Origin: an uncultured Gemmatimonadota bacterium
GTDB taxonomy: Bacteria > Gemmatimonadota > Gemmatimonadetes > Gemmatimonadales > Gemmatimonadaceae
Assembly (NCBI GenBank): GCA_903910555.1
Contig: CAIVZZ010000029.1
Coordinates: 1 to 64,000, forward strand
Length of the DNA: 64,000 bases
Direction: 5' to 3'
Part shown: one piece after another, positions 8,856-17,228 of the stretch
How the letters are laid out: the number at the start of each line of letters is the position of its first letter
Numbering within the stretch: the first letter of the stretch is position 1
Notes under the pieces: generated by a model
Seen by the model: only the letters and a program-made list of their open reading frames with translations
The model's database searches: none
Told to the model about the DNA's origin: nothing
Position numbers and translations under genes: made by a program

Positions 8856-8997
8856 CGAGTGAACTGTTAACTACTAACTGTTGGTCGGTTAACCAAGGTT
8901 TTCCGTCCGGGCACGGAGCCGCGTCGTCACGGCTCTGCGATATGACTAATTTTCACACAGAACACCGACCAACAGTTAGTGGTTAACAGTTCACTCG
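8856..8997. repeat. Intergenic inverted-repeat element, copy A
   Basis: Two 34-nt arms at 8856-8889 and 8964-8997 match as inverted repeats at 33 of 34 positions. The outer ends read CGAGTGAACTGTTAAC and the inner ends ACTAACTGTTGGTCGGT. The 74-nt core begins TAACCAAGG and ends ACAGAAC, which copy B at 59059 shares, but the rest of the core is unrelated to copy B. The core holds a small GAGCCG/CGGCTC hairpin. The element lies between divergent ffh and lon and contains no gene. Confidence 0.85.
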
Positions 8998-9018
8998 TCG
9001 GACACGTGGCCCTGCGCG

Positions 9019-9045
9019 CTAGTCGGTGAGTTCACCGGGAACTAG
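9019..9045 (+). promoter_or_regulatory. Small hairpin just upstream of lon
   Basis: CTAGT and ACTAG (9019-9023 and 9041-9045) enclose CGGTGA-GT-TCACCG, making a nested stem that ends 12 bases before the lon GTG start. It could be an operator or a leader structure. No clear Shine-Dalgarno sequence is visible between it and lon. Confidence 0.3.
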
Positions 9046-9056
9046 CTTATTCCAAC

Positions 9057-11504
9057 GTGACCGCCCCCCAATTGCCGCCTGAGCTCCCCCTACTGGCGCT
9101 CCGCTCGACAATAGTCTTCCCCCACGGCACCATCGCCGTGCAAATGGGTGCCCCCGACAACCTCGCGCTGCTCAGAGCGCACCCCGAACCGGGCGCACTC
9201 GTCCTCCTCGCCGTAGCACTCGGCGATGACGCACAGGACCCCGCTCGGCTAGAAGGCCGCATTGGCGTGTTCGCACGGGTCAAAGACCGCAGCAGCTCCG
9301 GCGCCGAGACCATTCAAGTCACGCTCGAGGGGCTCACGCGCGTGCGCATCGGCGCGCTGACCTCACGCACGCCATTTCCTGTGGCTCGCGTAGAGCCGAT
9401 CGAAGAGACCGTCGCCCCGCGTGATGCCGCGCGCGCGCTGATGGACAAAATTGTCATTACGGCCGAAGCGCTCGTTGAACGCAACGATCAGTTCCCCGCG
9501 GAAGTCCCGGGACTGCTGCGCCGCGTCGCGAACAATGCATCGCGCTTTGCCGATCTCGCTGCCTCACATGGCAACCTGCGGATTGCCGAGCGCGATGAAG
9601 TTCTTCAGCGGCTCGATATTGCCGCGCGACTCGAGTTCGTTGCGACCAAGTGGGAAAAAGAAGTCGCCCGCGCGACGGTGCTCGAAGAAGTAAAGCAGCA
9701 GACCGAAGTCAAAGTCGAACAGCATCACCGCGAATTTTATCTCCGCCAGCAGCTGCAGGCGATTCGCGCGGAACTCGGCGAGCGTGATCCCACCGAGAGC
9801 GATGCGCAGGAACTCGTGCGCCAGATCGACGCGGCGAATCTGCCGGAGCGCGTCGCACAGGAAGCGCGGCGCGAGACCGAACGGCTGCGCGCGCTTTCAC
9901 CTGCGTCGAGCGAATATCAGGTTCTGCGCAACTACGTCGAGTGGGTGCTGGCGCTGCCGTGGCATGCACGCTCGGGCGATGAAGATATTGCTGTCGAAAA
10001 AGTGGAAGCGGCGCTCGACACGCGGCATTACGGACTCGAGGAAGCGAAGGAAAGAATTCTCGAATACTTGTCCGTACGCAAACTGCTCAAGCAAAGCGGC
10101 GGCTATTCGCACGGACCGATTCTCTGTTTTGTCGGGCCGCCGGGAACGGGAAAGACTTCGCTTGGCGAGGCCATTGCACAGTCGATCGGGCGCGCGTTCT
10201 ATCGCATCTCGGTCGGCGGCGTTCGCGATGAAGCTGAAATTCGCGGACATCGCCGCACGTATGTCGGATCGCTCCCCGGACTAATTCTTCAGGCACTTCG
10301 CCGCGTACAGGTCTGCGATCCCGTTCTCATGATAGACGAGATCGACAAGATGCAGGGCGGCGGGCCAAGCGGTGATCCGCTCGCTGCGATGCTCGAGGTG
10401 CTCGATCCGCAGCAGAACGGAACGTTTGTCGATCACTACCTGAATCTTCCATTTGATCTGCGGCCCGTGCTGTTCATTTGCACGGCAAACAATCTCTTTG
10501 ATATTCCGCCGGCGCTGCGCGATCGCATGGAAGTCATTCGCATCGCCGGCTACACGGTCGAAGAAAAAGTTGAAATCGCGTGGCGCTACCTGCTGCCGCG
10601 TATGGTCGTCGAGCATGGCATCACCGATCTCGACATCCAGTTCACAGACGAGTCGCTCTCTACTATTTCCAGCAGATACTCGCGCGAAGCCGGGCTCCGC
10701 GGATTTGAGCGGAATCTCTCCGCCCTGATGCGCCGTCGCGCGCGCCGCAAAGCGCAGGGCGAACAGGGCGCGTGGATCGTCGATACCGCGCGGATCGAAG
10801 ACGTGCTCGGATCGCCACGCTACGCCTCCGACGAAGCGGAAATCGAACCAGAGATCGGAACTGTTACCGGCCTCGCCTGGACCGCATCAGGCGGCGAGCT
10901 CATGACGATCGAGGCCCTGCGCATGCCCGGCAGCGGCAAGCTGACCGTCACCGGACAGCTCGGCGATGTGATGCGTGAATCTGTTGACGCTGCTTGCTCG
11001 TACGTACGATCACGGGCACGGGCGCTGCGGATTGTCGACGCGGAGATGAAGAGCACGGATCTCCACATTCACTTCCCGGCGGGTTCTGTGCCGAAGGACG
11101 GGCCGAGCGCCGGCGTCGCGGTGACGCTGGCGATCGCGAGCGTGATGAGCCGGCGGGCAGTGCGGCGTGATGTCGCGGTCACAGGCGAAGTCACGCTGCG
11201 CGGACGAGTGCTGGAAATCGGAGGAGTGAAAGAGAAAGTGCTAGCGGCGTATCGATCGGGGCTGCGCAATGTGATGTTGCCGGCGGCGAATGAGAAGGAT
11301 TTGCGGGAGGTGCCCGAATTAATTCGGGCTGCCGTGAAATTTTCGTTTGTGTCCACTATGGATGAAGTCATTGCGGCGTTGTTGCTGCCGGAGAGTGCGG
11401 TTCAAGTTGCGGACGCAGCTACTGTGGACGAGGGCGATCTTTCCGTTCGCGGGGGCCGTGGGACGACAGCTGTTAGCGGACAGCTGACAGACCGTGTGGA
11501 CTGA
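9057..11504 (+). CDS. lon: ATP-dependent protease Lon
   Basis: An 815-residue Lon that degrades misfolded and regulatory proteins in the cytosol. The N-terminal substrate-binding (LAN) domain begins LPLLALRSTIVFPH. The AAA+ module has Walker A GPPGTGKTSLGEAIAQ and GDPLAAMLEVLDPQQNGTF. The protease domain has the catalytic Ser in PKDGPSAGVAVTLAIAS and the catalytic Lys in GGVKEKVLAAYRSG. The start is GTG at 9057, with no clear ribosome site. The last roughly 30 residues after MDEVIAALLLPE are a low-complexity tail whose DNA overlaps a repeat-like stretch at 11466-11497. The DUF445 gene begins 3 bases later. Confidence 0.97.
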   Translation: MTAPQLPPELPLLALRSTIVFPHGTIAVQMGAPDNLALLRAHPEPGALVLLAVALGDDAQDPARLEGRIGVFARVKDRSSSGAETIQVTLEGLTRVRIGALTSRTPFPVARVEPIEETVAPRDAARALMDKIVITAEALVERNDQFPAEVPGLLRRVANNASRFADLAASHGNLRIAERDEVLQRLDIAARLEFVATKWEKEVARATVLEEVKQQTEVKVEQHHREFYLRQQLQAIRAELGERDPTESDAQELVRQIDAANLPERVAQEARRETERLRALSPASSEYQVLRNYVEWVLALPWHARSGDEDIAVEKVEAALDTRHYGLEEAKERILEYLSVRKLLKQSGGYSHGPILCFVGPPGTGKTSLGEAIAQSIGRAFYRISVGGVRDEAEIRGHRRTYVGSLPGLILQALRRVQVCDPVLMIDEIDKMQGGGPSGDPLAAMLEVLDPQQNGTFVDHYLNLPFDLRPVLFICTANNLFDIPPALRDRMEVIRIAGYTVEEKVEIAWRYLLPRMVVEHGITDLDIQFTDESLSTISSRYSREAGLRGFERNLSALMRRRARRKAQGEQGAWIVDTARIEDVLGSPRYASDEAEIEPEIGTVTGLAWTASGGELMTIEALRMPGSGKLTVTGQLGDVMRESVDAACSYVRSRARALRIVDAEMKSTDLHIHFPAGSVPKDGPSAGVAVTLAIASVMSRRAVRRDVAVTGEVTLRGRVLEIGGVKEKVLAAYRSGLRNVMLPAANEKDLREVPELIRAAVKFSFVSTMDEVIAALLLPESAVQVADAATVDEGDLSVRGGRGTTAVSGQLTDRVD

Positions 11505-11507
11505 GGG

Positions 11508-12449
11508 GTGGTCGATTATACGCGGTTGGCGCTCGATGTTTTGCTCGGCTCAATTTCCGGCGGCGTAACCAGCTGGGTTGCGGTCGTGATGATTTTCCGG
11601 CCGTACGAGCGGACGTTTGGATTGCACGGGGCGATTCCGAAAAACAAAGCGCGGCTCGCAAAGACTATCGGGAAGACGGTCGGTGAGCGGTTGCTCACGC
11701 CGGCGGATATCGTCGAAGAGCTTCAGCGCTCTGGATTGCGCGAGGCGATCGAGGCGAAGCTCGCGGACGTTGCGGTCGAAGCGCTGGAGCGCGATCGCGG
11801 GCCGCTGCGCGAACTGTTGCCGCCTGCAGTTGTGAGTGAAATCGAGCGATTGATTTCCGAGGCGGGGCCGGACGCGGCCGCGGCGTACGAGCGATATGTG
11901 GCGCGGCCGGAGTTTGAGGAGCAGGTGCGCGCGTTCGTCGCGCGGTCACGCAAAGAAGTGCCGTCCGATGAAACCGGCGTCGAAGTTGCGACTGAAAAAC
12001 GCACTGGCATCGCTGGGAAAGCCGCGGGCTTGGCCGCCGGCCTCATCGACGATGTGATCGTGAAATGGGCGCTGCGTGCGGCGCGATCAGAACGTGCGCG
12101 CGCGATGGCGGTTGAAGCGGTGCACGGCGCGGGTGTCGCGCTGCTCGATCGTCCGATGGGGCGCCTGGGCCGCTGGCTTCCGGACGATGCGCCGCGCCGT
12201 CTCGTTGCAACTGCGGCGCCGGCGGTGTGGAATCAAATCATCGAGAAACTTCCCGCGCTGCTCGAGACCGTTGATATCCCCGCGATGGTCGAGCGAAAAG
12301 TTCTCGGCTTCAGTACGCAGCGCGTTGAGGATCTCGTACGCGGCGTGACTCAGCGCGAACTCAATTTGATTGTGCAGCTAGGCTATGTGCTGGGGGCGGC
12401 GATTGGGGCTGCGCAGTTTGCCGTGGAGCAGTGGCTGCGGGCGGGATAA
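11508..12449 (+). CDS. DUF445 family membrane-associated protein
   Basis: A 313-residue protein of the DUF445 family (YheB-like), whose biochemical role is unknown. The conserved N-terminal core SISGGVTSWVAVVMIFRPYE, followed by GAIPKNKARLAKTIGKTVGE, is present. The C-terminus ends in a hydrophobic segment (LIVQLGYVLGAAIGAAQFAV). Together with a hydrophobic N-terminus this suggests membrane anchoring at both ends around a long helical middle. The GTG start is 3 bases after lon, so the two genes are probably co-transcribed. Confidence 0.85.
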   Translation: MVDYTRLALDVLLGSISGGVTSWVAVVMIFRPYERTFGLHGAIPKNKARLAKTIGKTVGERLLTPADIVEELQRSGLREAIEAKLADVAVEALERDRGPLRELLPPAVVSEIERLISEAGPDAAAAYERYVARPEFEEQVRAFVARSRKEVPSDETGVEVATEKRTGIAGKAAGLAAGLIDDVIVKWALRAARSERARAMAVEAVHGAGVALLDRPMGRLGRWLPDDAPRRLVATAAPAVWNQIIEKLPALLETVDIPAMVERKVLGFSTQRVEDLVRGVTQRELNLIVQLGYVLGAAIGAAQFAVEQWLRAG

Positions 12450-12564
12450 CCTTTTCCGCCACGGGATCCCAGTGCACGCAGGCACCAAGTGAAATCATCG
12501 AGAGAGAGAGCATCAAGGCCGGGCGCCACAGCATGAGCAAGTTACGCAACTGACGGATAAGCAT
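12361..12564 (-). CDS. Possible small lipoprotein, 67 residues
   Basis: A short frame begins MLIRQLRNLLMLWRPALMLS and reaches the lipobox SLGAC at residue 29. A 38-residue Pro/Ala/Gln-rich mature part follows. GAGG lies about 6 bases upstream of the ATG, and the frame follows the 435-residue metallopeptidase gene by 16 bases on the same strand. It overlaps the 3' end of the convergent DUF445 gene by 89 bases, which argues for caution. No family was recognised. Confidence 0.35.
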   Translation of the reverse strand: MLIRQLRNLLMLWRPALMLSLSMISLGACVHWDPVAEKVIPPAATAPRQTAQPQSPPPAHSLAAQSN

Positions 12565-12580
12565 CCCGGCCTCAAGTATT

Positions 12581-13888
12581 TCAGGGTTTCATGAGCTTCA
12601 CTTTTCCAGCGTCTATCAGACGCGTTGACGCGCCCGCTGGAACATCGGTGAACAGTACTGCTGGCTTTCCCTGCACCGTGACGGCCGCGAGCTCGACTGA
12701 CCGTCCCTTTGCAGAAAACTTTCTCGTCGTACCGGTGCCGCCCGACCCATGCGGCGTCTTGAATCGCTTCTCGATCGACTGCTCCATCAGGTCGCGGAAC
12801 TGCGCGGCGGTGACTGGAGAATCCCAGACGGTCAGCCAAGTCAGCCCTGCACCCTGTGGTGTATTGACGACCAAGTAGCGGTCACCTTCCCAACCCGCCG
12901 CACCACGGGCAGCCGTCGCAGCGTCGCCGAGATGCTGGAACAGGAAGAGCCGAGTCTCGAACTCTCCCAGGTCGTTCTCATAGACGACTGAACCGCTCTC
13001 AGGTTTCGGCAGTATCACGCGAGTCGGCACATCGACTTTCGTCGAGTCGAGAAAGAGCTCGGGATGCAGCACCTGCTTCGTCGATGCAGGTGGTGGATTG
13101 AATGGCATCTGCCCCGGCCGTCTCTCCTTGAAGTGACGCACGCACTCGGCGCCGCTCAGGTACGGAAAGAGCAGCGTTTCCTGGATGAACATCGGCGCCG
13201 TCGCGAACACGGGCATCGTCCCCTGCGCATCGCGAATCATCTGGCGCACACGCTCCCACCCTCCGGGGAGCGCCATCGCAAAATTGCTTCCGCCGAGCAT
13301 TGCGTTCATTTGCTCGAACACCGCTTCGCCTTCGATCACCGCCTGCACCGCGCTGGTGTGATCGTTGTCGCCATGTTCTTTCTCGAGCGAGTCGAGCGGG
13401 AAGTACTGATCCTGAAGCGCGTGGACGAGCTCGTGCGTGATCGTGACCGAAATCATTTCCTGCGTCACGGCGCCGGGACCGTTACCCGAGGTGCCGACCA
13501 CATAGAGCACTTTCGTCGCGGGATCGTAGTAGCCGGCCACCTGCTCGGTGAGCAGGCCGAGCATGAATTTTCTGAGATCTAGCGTGTCGGGAATCAGTCC
13601 GAAAAGCTTGTACGACCGCTCGGCGCCGGCGAGTTCGAGCGCGGGAAGATCTTCGTTGAATTTTTTCTCGAGAAAAGCGCGCACTTCGTCTTTGGAGCGC
13701 GACTCAACTTTCGGCGGGGATTTGAACTTCAGCCCAACGGCCTTCTCAATCGCAGGAATGGCCGTGGCGACTTCCTTCGCGTAGGGACCCTTCCCGACCG
13801 CGCGGTCCGCCTGGCACGCAGCGAGAACCGGAAGAAATGCGAGCGCGAGAGTCGCGAGGGCAGTGTTGCGAGAGTTGTGCGAAGTCAT
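12581..13888 (-). CDS. Lipoprotein with zinc-metallopeptidase motif
   Basis: A 435-residue protein with a signal peptide and lipobox LAAC (Cys25), so probably membrane-anchored and exported. HELVHALQD at 152-160 is an HExxH zinc site, and EGEA at 186-189, about 30 residues on, fits a gluzincin third ligand. GYYDPATKVLYV upstream resembles other predicted envelope metallopeptidases. Its substrate is unknown. The ATG overlaps the stop of the prepilin peptidase gene by 4 bases, implying translational coupling. Confidence 0.7.
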   Translation of the reverse strand: MTSHNSRNTALATLALAFLPVLAACQADRAVGKGPYAKEVATAIPAIEKAVGLKFKSPPKVESRSKDEVRAFLEKKFNEDLPALELAGAERSYKLFGLIPDTLDLRKFMLGLLTEQVAGYYDPATKVLYVVGTSGNGPGAVTQEMISVTITHELVHALQDQYFPLDSLEKEHGDNDHTSAVQAVIEGEAVFEQMNAMLGGSNFAMALPGGWERVRQMIRDAQGTMPVFATAPMFIQETLLFPYLSGAECVRHFKERRPGQMPFNPPPASTKQVLHPELFLDSTKVDVPTRVILPKPESGSVVYENDLGEFETRLFLFQHLGDAATAARGAAGWEGDRYLVVNTPQGAGLTWLTVWDSPVTAAQFRDLMEQSIEKRFKTPHGSGGTGTTRKFSAKGRSVELAAVTVQGKPAVLFTDVPAGASTRLIDAGKVKLMKP

Positions 13889-14706
13889 CCGATGATCCGG
13901 TCGAGATACCAGGCAATGATTGAGGAGCCGCAGAGCAAAGTGAACAGCGCGGCCGGTGCGAGAAAAACGCCGAACGGAACGAGCGGCACTTCAAACTTTT
14001 CGCCGCGCGAGCGCGCCCGCAGCATGCCGACCGGATACACCACGAGCAGAAATGCGGCAGCGGCGAAGAATGCGCCGACGAAAATCGTGAGCAGTGCGCG
14101 GCTCGGGCCGAGTGCGACACCGACCATCGCCATGAGCGTCGTGTCGCCGAAACCCATCGCTTCTTTTTTCAGCGCGACTTCGCCGAGCCAGCCGATGATC
14201 GTCACGGCGCCGGCGCCAACGCACGCGCCATACAGGGCGTCGATCGGCGATGCGAACGGATCCTGTGACATGAGATAGGCGCCGATCAAACTCGACAGCC
14301 CGCCCCAAAAGAGCCCGGTGATCGTGAAGCCGTCGGGAATCAGATAATGCTTGGCATCTGTGACGGCGATTCCGAAAAGGATCGTCGCGAAGATGGCGAC
14401 GCGGAGCGCGACGAACTCGGGGCCGAACCACCAGACGCTCGCGACCCAGGTGAAGCCGATGATCGCTTCCACCGCTGGATAGATCGGCGAGATGGGGAGT
14501 CCGCAGTTGCGGCACTTCGCGCGCAAAATGAACCAGGAGACTACCGGGACGTTGTCGTACCACGCGATGCCGGCCGCGCAGCGCGGGCAGCGCGAACGCG
14601 GGTGCACGACGGATTGCTCAGCCGGCCAGCGCGCGATGCACACGTTGAGGAACGACCCGACGGTCGCGCCCATAAAAAACACGAATACATAGAACGTTGC
14701 GCTCAT
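13885..14706 (-). CDS. pilD: Prepilin peptidase / N-methyltransferase (A24A)
   Basis: A 273-residue membrane protein that cleaves leader peptides of type IV pilins or type II pseudopilins and methylates the new N-terminus. GATVGSFLNVCIARWP is the family N-terminal motif. Two CxxC pairs (C40/C43 and C65/C68) form the zinc site of the methylase domain. The aspartyl active site is D117 (VTDAKHYLIPD) and D188 in MGFGDTTLM. The ATG at 14706 is chosen because the family motif follows directly. It overlaps its neighbours on both sides by 4 bases. It would process substrates of the secretion ATPase at 59.7-62 kb. Confidence 0.92.
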   Translation of the reverse strand: MSATFYVFVFFMGATVGSFLNVCIARWPAEQSVVHPRSRCPRCAAGIAWYDNVPVVSWFILRAKCRNCGLPISPIYPAVEAIIGFTWVASVWWFGPEFVALRVAIFATILFGIAVTDAKHYLIPDGFTITGLFWGGLSSLIGAYLMSQDPFASPIDALYGACVGAGAVTIIGWLGEVALKKEAMGFGDTTLMAMVGVALGPSRALLTIFVGAFFAAAAFLLVVYPVGMLRARSRGEKFEVPLVPFGVFLAPAALFTLLCGSSIIAWYLDRIIG

Positions 14707-15461
14707 GTGCGGAGTGCCCAAAGCATGATGCCGGCGGCAACCGACACGTTGAGTGATTCCACCGCAGCGCCCATCGGAAGGCCGACGATTTTTTCGGCTC
14801 GCGCGCGAATCTCCGTGCTCAAGCCGGCACCCTCGTTGCCCACGGCGAGCGCGAGACGGTGCGGTGGCTTGGCTGCATCCACGTTCTCGCCGTCCGCATC
14901 CGCGCCCCACAGTGCAACGCGCTGGGACTCGAGAAAGAGCGCGAGTTCATCGGGCGATGCATGCATGGCGGGAACGCGAAAATGCGCGCCCACGCCGCTG
15001 CGAACCGCTTTTGCGTTCCAGAGGTCGGCAGTGCCGGGGAGCGCGACGACCGCGCTGACGCCAAGCGCCGCAGCGGTTCTTACGAGCGTGCCGGCATTGC
15101 CGGGATCCTGAATCGCATCGAGCACGAGGATTCGCGCGGCTTCGTTTAGCGTGAGTGCGGCGAGACTGTGATCCGGGACATCGGCAATCGCGAGTATGCC
15201 CTGCGGATGTTCGGTGTCGGCCGCTGAGAGAAAATCTTTCTCGTCTACCTCAAGGCATTCTATGTCACGGCGGGCGAGATCGTCCAGCAGGGTGGCACCG
15301 CGCGGATTCTCGGCGAACGCGCCGGTGCGCAGCACCCCGCGCACGACGACGGTCGAACGCAGCAGCTCTTCAACAGTGCGCACACCTTCGGCGACGAACT
15401 GCGCGCGCCGCTCCCGCGCCTTGCGACGCTTGAGGTCTCTCGCTAGGGTCAACAGTTGCAT
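14703..15461 (-). CDS. TrmH/SpoU-family RNA 2'-O-methyltransferase
   Basis: A 252-residue SPOUT methyltransferase. The N-terminal substrate-binding domain begins QLLTLARDLKRRKARERRAQ and contains VAEG, as in RlmB/TsnR-like enzymes. The catalytic half has LDAIQDPGNAGTLVRTAAAL, LALAVGNEGAGLS and GAAVESLNVSVAAGIMLW, the three SpoU motifs that form the knot and bind S-adenosylmethionine. The target is probably a ribose in 23S rRNA or tRNA but cannot be fixed from sequence. The ATG at 15461 has AAAAGGA upstream. It is the first gene of the run with prepilin peptidase and the metallopeptidase. Confidence 0.9.
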   Translation of the reverse strand: MQLLTLARDLKRRKARERRAQFVAEGVRTVEELLRSTVVVRGVLRTGAFAENPRGATLLDDLARRDIECLEVDEKDFLSAADTEHPQGILAIADVPDHSLAALTLNEAARILVLDAIQDPGNAGTLVRTAAALGVSAVVALPGTADLWNAKAVRSGVGAHFRVPAMHASPDELALFLESQRVALWGADADGENVDAAKPPHRLALAVGNEGAGLSTEIRARAEKIVGLPMGAAVESLNVSVAAGIMLWALRT

Positions 15462-15528
15462 GCCATTCCTTTTGCCATTCAATAAACTAGCACCTACACA
15501 CCGCGTCTCCACGAAGACGCGCGAGCTG

Positions 15529-16338
15529 ATGCGCGCGTTTCTTTTGTGCGCCGCAACAGCTGCCACCGGCGCCGTGCTCGACGCGTGCGCCGTGTCACAG
15601 GCGAAAGAAGTGCAAATGGGCGTGAACAGCGCGGCGCAGATCGCCCAGCAGCTTCCGCTCATCACCGATCCCGAGGCACTCCGGTACATCAACGTGCTCG
15701 GCGACTCGCTCGCGAAGGTGACCGACCAGCGCGACCTCCAATGGCATTTCGCCATTGTCGATAGCAAAGAGGTCAACGCCTTTGCCGTGCCGGGTGGTTA
15801 CGTCTACATAAATCGCGGGCTGATCGAGCGCGCGCAGTCGATGAGCGAAGTCGCCGGCGTGATGGGGCATGAGATCGGCCACGTCACCCTGCGCCACTCG
15901 ATCAAGCAGCAGCAGAAGGCGCAGGGGACAAACCTGGGAATGACTCTTGGCTGCATTCTGGCGCGCGTGTGCGGATCAGCCGTCGGCGCGGCCGCAGATA
16001 TTGGGGCCGGCGCCATGTTCGCGCACTTCAGCCGGAGCGATGAATCCGAGGCCGATGAAGAAGGGATTCGCACGGCGGTGAAGGCCGGGATCGATCCGTA
16101 TGGACTGCCGGAGATGTTTCAGATTCTGCTCGACGAGCGAAAGAAGAATCCGGGCACCGTGGACGCGTGGTTCGCGAGCCACCCGATGGAAGAAGACCGG
16201 ATCGCTGCGACGCGCGCGCTGATTGCGAGTTATCCGCCGGGGCAACTCGAAGGACTCACGCGCGATTCGCAGAACTTCCACGTGTTCAAAGATCGCCTCG
16301 CGAGTTTGCCGCCGTCGCCGGATGCAAGGAAGCGCTAG
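15529..16338 (+). CDS. M48-family zinc metallopeptidase, secreted or membrane-anchored
   Basis: A 269-residue protease. The zinc site is GHEIGH (His114, Glu115, His118), and ESEAD near 172-176 supplies the third ligand. VNAFAVPGGYVYINRGL is typical of the LoiP/BepA-like M48 group that acts on envelope proteins. The ATG at 15529 begins a hydrophobic segment ending VLDAC (Cys20); that is an imperfect lipobox because of the Asp at -2, so lipidation is uncertain. Two earlier in-frame ATGs would add a non-hydrophobic extension. It is divergent from the RNA methyltransferase gene. Confidence 0.85.
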   Translation: MRAFLLCAATAATGAVLDACAVSQAKEVQMGVNSAAQIAQQLPLITDPEALRYINVLGDSLAKVTDQRDLQWHFAIVDSKEVNAFAVPGGYVYINRGLIERAQSMSEVAGVMGHEIGHVTLRHSIKQQQKAQGTNLGMTLGCILARVCGSAVGAAADIGAGAMFAHFSRSDESEADEEGIRTAVKAGIDPYGLPEMFQILLDERKKNPGTVDAWFASHPMEEDRIAATRALIASYPPGQLEGLTRDSQNFHVFKDRLASLPPSPDARKR

Positions 16339-16356
16339 AGCGCTGGGCGTGTACAG

Positions 16357-16375
16357 GAAGCGCTAATAGCGCTTC
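16357..16375. terminator. Short palindrome between convergent M48 and punA genes
   Basis: GAAGCGCT-AAT-AGCGCTTC forms a perfect 8-bp stem in the 56-bp gap between convergent stop codons. A partial copy of the same words (GGAAGCGCTAGAGCGCT) lies just upstream at 16328-16344. There is no strong T-run, so a bidirectional terminator role is only likely. Confidence 0.4.
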
Positions 16376-16394
16376 GCGGATACAAGAAAAGACG

Positions 16395-17228
16395 CTAGAG
16401 CCGGGAAACGAACTCCGAGACGAGCGTAGCGAACCGCGTGGCCGCGTGCGCGCCGACCTCGACAACCTCCGCATGATTCAGCGGCGCGTCTGAAATTCCC
16501 GCAGCGGCGTTCGTAATCAGACTGATCCCCGCGCATTCCATTTTCATCGCGCCGGCGACGATCGCCTCAGGAACGGTCGACATCCCGACAGCATCAGCGC
16601 CGAGCGTCGCGAGCATTCGAACCTCCGCCGGCGTCTCGTAGTTCGGGCCGAGCAGCCCCGCATACACGCCCGACTGCACCGGGATTCCCGTTTTTTTCGC
16701 ACTCTCACGCAGCAGTGCGATCAACCGCGGCGACCAGGGCGCGGACATATCGGGAAAACGATCGTCGGTTGATTCAACAGCGCCGAAGAGCGGATTTCTG
16801 AACATGAGGTTGAGATGATCTTCGATGATCATCAGATCGCCCGGTGCGAACGAGCGGCGGATTCCGCCGGCAGCATTAGAGACGAACAGCACACGCGCGC
16901 CGAGCGCGTGCAGCACGCGAACGGGATATGCCGCTGTTCGCGCACCATGTCCCTCATACATGTGAAAGCGCCCTGCGAGCGCGAGCACTTCGCGGCCTGC
17001 AAGCGTGCCGCGGATCAGCTCGCCGCGATGGCCGGCGACGTTCGTCGCGTGAAAACCGGGAATCTCTGCGTAAGGAACGCTGACGGAATCTTTGATCTGC
17101 GCCGCGAGGTCGCCAAGTCCGCTGCCGAGAACAATAGCCGCGACCGGTGCGCGGACGCCGAGGCGCGCGCGAATCGTCTCTGCGGCGGCCTGCGCGGCGG
17201 CGGAACCGCTTTCGCTGGAGAGACTCAA
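16395..17228 (-). CDS. punA: Purine nucleoside phosphorylase
   Basis: A 277-residue enzyme of the trimeric PNP family that splits inosine and guanosine with phosphate into base and ribose 1-phosphate. Landmarks are VLGSGLGDLA near residue 33, GHRGELIRGTLAG, LALAGRFHMYEGH, VSNAAGGI, and GPNYETPAEVRML with VGMSTVPEAIVA in the C-terminal half. It is the last gene of the salvage operon, and its ATG overlaps the stop of the adenosine deaminase gene by 4 bases. Confidence 0.95.
   Translation of the reverse strand: MSLSSESGSAAAQAAAETIRARLGVRAPVAAIVLGSGLGDLAAQIKDSVSVPYAEIPGFHATNVAGHRGELIRGTLAGREVLALAGRFHMYEGHGARTAAYPVRVLHALGARVLFVSNAAGGIRRSFAPGDLMIIEDHLNLMFRNPLFGAVESTDDRFPDMSAPWSPRLIALLRESAKKTGIPVQSGVYAGLLGPNYETPAEVRMLATLGADAVGMSTVPEAIVAGAMKMECAGISLITNAAAGISDAPLNHAEVVEVGAHAATRFATLVSEFVSRL

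Noticed and set aside
13885-14910. Longer prepilin peptidase with 68 extra N-terminal residues
   Set aside because: The extension is Arg/Gly-rich, overlaps the methyltransferase gene and precedes the normal membrane N-terminus that starts at the ATG at 14706.
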